DNA of 22,505 nucleotides. It comes from Polymyxa betae (lineage: Eukaryota > Endomyxa > Phytomyxea > Plasmodiophorida > Plasmodiophoridae). Both the position numbers and the translations under genes were made by a program. The notes under the pieces were generated by a model that was not told where the DNA came from, ran no database searches, and saw nothing but the letters and a program-made list of their open reading frames with translations. Where the stretch lies: NCBI GenBank assembly GCA_003693705.1, contig RBZT01000996.1:1-22505 (forward strand), read 5' to 3'. Below are positions 19,929-22,505 of the stretch, piece after piece (position 1 is the stretch's first letter; each line of letters starts with the position of its first letter).

Positions 19929-20394
19929 CAGGCCGGTTTAAATTTGGGATTTGACCAAAACAAAAAAATAAGTTAATTTTGGTATTTTTCCTGCGTTATT
20001 TTGTTTAGTTTTGGTAAATCCCTAAAAATCGACATTTATTGGTGAAAAAAAAGAGAAAACTGTTGCCAATCGGCTTATTTCATCTTCTGGACAATTATTC
20101 AAACTGCTTAGCTTGCATGATGCCTTTTAAAAAGAGGCTGGAGAGTCTCGCGAATCGTGATGCTCATTTTGAATTTCTCCCATCCAAACACCGAGAAATC
20201 CGATTTAACGGAGGAAGTGTTTGGGAAAACGGTGAAAAGGGCCCCCGCAAATGATCGAAGAAAGGGAGATCTTCCTTTCACGATGTCCCAATTCTTCTCA
20301 AAAGACGAATCGCTGCTTTTTTTATCTTGAGCACTTTTCACTGTCGATTCGGTTTGATAAACTTTAAAAAGCTCTATCTGCTCCAATTAGAATC
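19929..20394 (-). pseudogene. 3' end of a second hAT element with the C-terminal dimerisation domain
   Basis: The tip on the plus strand is CAGGCCGGTTTAAATTTGG at 19929, nearly the same as the 5' tip of the hAT at 16761. On the minus strand, about 20386-20150, the coding remnant reads FLRSFAGALFTVFPNTSS then KSDFSVFGWEK. After a frameshift it ends with LKGIMQAKQFE and a stop near 20090. This is the conserved hAT C-terminal dimerisation segment. Only this end survives; the upstream boundary is against the copia LTR-like region at about 20395. It is not simply the missing end of the nested hAT, because it lies on the wrong side of that fragment. Confidence 0.75.
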
Positions 20395-20561
20395 TGAAGT
20401 TGAGCAGAACTTGTAGAAAATGCTGACTGAAACTAAACTAAGATGCTTGAGATAAACTAAAGATGTTCTAAGTTAGAACCACAATCGAAAGTGTCCTTTA
20501 TTGTCAGTACAAACAGAATGATGATTGATTGACTCAAGAAGAGCCTGTAGAGTTGACTCCA
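20395..20561 (-). repeat. Probable 3' LTR of the copia element
   Basis: On the minus strand the segment after the polypurine tract begins TGGAGTCAACTC (20561) and reaches a TTCA end near 20395. It contains a possible AATAAA signal. Only the position next to the end of pol and the TG..CA termini support it. The 5' LTR is outside the window, so it cannot be checked here. About 7 nt separate it from the polypurine run, so the start is approximate. Confidence 0.4.
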
Positions 20562-20562
20562 C

Positions 20563-22505
20563 CTAATTCCCCCCCTCAACGATACAGGGATTCTTTATGC
20601 AGGAAATCATGTTCCGAAACTCCTGGAACTTTGGTGCATTTAAACACTTGGTAAACATATCAGCAAGATTTTGAGAACTTGGAATATAGCTAGAGACCAG
20701 AACACCGTCACGCACTAATTCCCGAACAAAGCTCTCTCTCAAAGCTATATGCTTCATCTTGGAGTGATTGACTTCACTGGCACTGTCCTGATATAGAACA
20801 ATCGGCATTTGAACCTTGAACCCTAACTCAGCAAGGACATCACGCAACCATACAGCCTCAGCCCCCGCCAGAGACGAGGCTATGACTTCAGCTTCACAAG
20901 ACGACAGAGCAGTCGAAGTCTGTTTCTTGGTTTTGTATGATACAGGACAACCATTCAGCAAGAAAACGTAGCCTGAAGTCGATCTTCTGGTATCTAAATC
21001 ACCCGCCCAGTCTGAATCTGAAAACCTTGTAGTTGAAACCCCGCTTTATCGGATGTTCGAAACAGAAGTCCATAGTCAGATGTTCCGCGTAGATATCGAA
21101 AAATCCGTTTCACGTAATGTGCTGGGCCAGGATTTTGCACATAGCGAGAGACTTCGCCGACGGCATAAGCTATGTCCGGACGTGTGTGTAAAAGCCAGAT
21201 AAGATGCCCAACAGCAGCACGGTAATTAATGGTATGGGCAAGTACTTTAACCAATTTTTTTTCTGCTTCGGTTTTTGCACACATATCTTTAGTCAGTTTA
21301 ACGGATGAGTTGAACGGTGTTGGTTGAGGACGAGATTGATGCATTTGTATGCTTCGAGGATTTCTTTCGTATATTTTTCTTGTTCCAGAAATATAGATCC
21401 ATCGACATGTTTATGAATTCCGATTCCCAAGCACGACTGCAGTGACCCCAGGTCAGACATTTTAAAATCTCCGTTTCAATGCTCGTTTCAGTTCATATAC
21501 CATTTCTGGATGTCCAATGATAGGAAGATCATCCACGTAGACACCCACGAGGGAAAACCGGTCACTGTCAGTGCGTTTAAAATACAAGCAAGTCGTGGCC
21601 TTGACTCGAGAGTATCCCTGATTTGCAACAAGAAACTGATCAATAGTCTTGAACCAATCATGAGGAGCCTGTTTCAATCCGTACAGAGATCGCTGTAGTT
21701 TGACAAATTTGGATCCAGCATCGCTTCCTTCTGGTGAATTCATGTAAATATCCTCAGAAAGGTTAGTATTGAGAAAAGCGGTCTTTACATCCATCTGCTC
21801 CATAATAATTGTTGGATCTTGTAGGGATAAAACTAGAATCAATCGCAATATATCCATCCTCAGAACTTCATGTAAATATCCTCAGAAAGGTTAGCATTGA
21901 GAAAAGCGGTCTTTACATCCATCTGCTCCATAATAATTGTTGGATATCGTAGGGATAAAACTACAATCAATCGCAATATATCCATCCTCAGAATTGGTGC
22001 ATACGTATTGGTGCAATCGATACCTGGGCGCTGGCGAAAACCTTGCACGACTAGTCTAGCTTTGAACCGAAAAGAAGTGCCGTCTTCATTTCGTTTCAAT
22101 ACCCAAGTCGATCCTGCCGGGATGCCGGCTGTTTCGAGAATCTTCTTAAAAATCCATTTAGACCGAATGGCGCGCTGTCCGGAAGGCAAGTGGTCAATTT
22201 CACGCCACGTGTTGTGATCTGATAATGATTTGAGTTCTTCAGAAACCGCACGTAACCAGTATTCCGAATCTGAACTCTGCTGTGCCTGACGAAAGGAATT
22301 AGGTTCATTTTGGTCAGCTAGGGTGAGGGCGTTAATCCAGTTATGGCTGACATAATCACCATAGCGGACGGTTTCCTTACGACGTCTTGTACGATTATCG
22401 CGTTCATACCGATCAATCGAACTGTCGTCCGGATATAAGGTTTCGACAACATCCATTAACGGGTCGCCAGAGGTATGGCCGTCATCTTCGGGAGAATAAT
22501 CATTA
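20563..22505 (-). pseudogene. Ty1/copia retrotransposon pol, reverse transcriptase-RNase H end, frameshifted
   Basis: The minus-strand frame is open from the right window edge through YWLRAVSEELKSLSDHNTW and IRSKWIFKKI, then FKARLVVQGFRQRPGID and MEQMDVKTAFLNANL, all standard copia RT blocks. A 128-bp duplication (21739-21994) shifts the frame; RT resumes with LQRSLYGLKQAPHDWF and the active site YVDDL (about 21535). Further shifts lie near 21460-21345 and 21030. RNase H has SDSDWAGDLDTRRSTSGY, then TALSSCEAEVIASSLAGAEAVWLR and KHIALRESFVREL, ending VEGGN and a stop at 20563. The final codons overlap the G-rich polypurine tract (20569-20577). Gag, protease and integrase would lie beyond 22505. 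Several breaks make this copy inactive. Confidence 0.9.
21739..21994. repeat. 128-bp tandem duplication inside copia RT
   Basis: The unit starting TTCATGTAAATATCCTCAGA at 21739 recurs at 21867, giving two adjacent 128-bp copies with about four substitutions between them. Each encodes the MDILRLI...SEDIYM block. Since 128 is not a multiple of three, the duplication throws the downstream RT out of frame. Confidence 0.92.

Noticed and set aside
1-22505. CRISPR array, bacterial operon or phage-type defence system
   Set aside because: No regularly spaced repeats; spliceosomal introns, 18S rRNA and eukaryotic TEs make a prokaryotic origin untenable.

Overview
The window is eukaryotic nuclear DNA. 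Its genes are broken up by many very short spliceosomal introns, mostly 41-62 nt with GT..AG ends and often a CTAAT/CTAAC-like branch sequence. It also holds fungus- or protist-type transposons and a piece of 18S rDNA. The compact introns and TE families fit a fungus or fungus-like microbe; I cannot place it more precisely from the sequence alone.

Left part (1-13.75 kb): an 18S rRNA fragment (1-219) is joined to a Pro/Gln-rich minus-strand ORF. Then follow three conserved genes, all on the minus strand and all apparently intact once spliced. They are an ALG10-type glucosyltransferase (1073-2616, 5 exons, about 412 aa), a giant bridge-like lipid-transfer protein of the BLTP2/Hobbit/Fmp27 family (3342-11705, a 29-exon model, about 2,303 aa), and a TBC1D20/Gyp8-type Rab GAP (12269-13751, 8 exons, 371 aa). 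In each model the exon phases are consistent from first to last exon. All three products belong to the ER or early secretory pathway, but nothing shows that they are co-regulated.

Right part (13.88-22.5 kb): a graveyard of transposons. A PIF/Harbinger element (13878-17912) has matching ends and a TTA target duplication. It carries a decayed DDE transposase on the plus strand and a Myb/SANT-like partner on the minus strand, with a truncated hAT transposase lodged between them. Next come a second SANT-like pseudogene, an orphan plus-strand ORF, a pogo-like terminal sequence, the 3' end of a second hAT of the same family, and the 3' half of a Ty1/copia element (minus strand) with several frameshifts and an out-of-frame 128-bp tandem duplication in its reverse transcriptase.

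I see no convincing new multi-gene system. The most valuable content is the three split genes, the well-delimited Harbinger element 127 bp upstream of the TBC gene start, the rDNA/ORF chimera, and a few unexplained pieces listed as findings.
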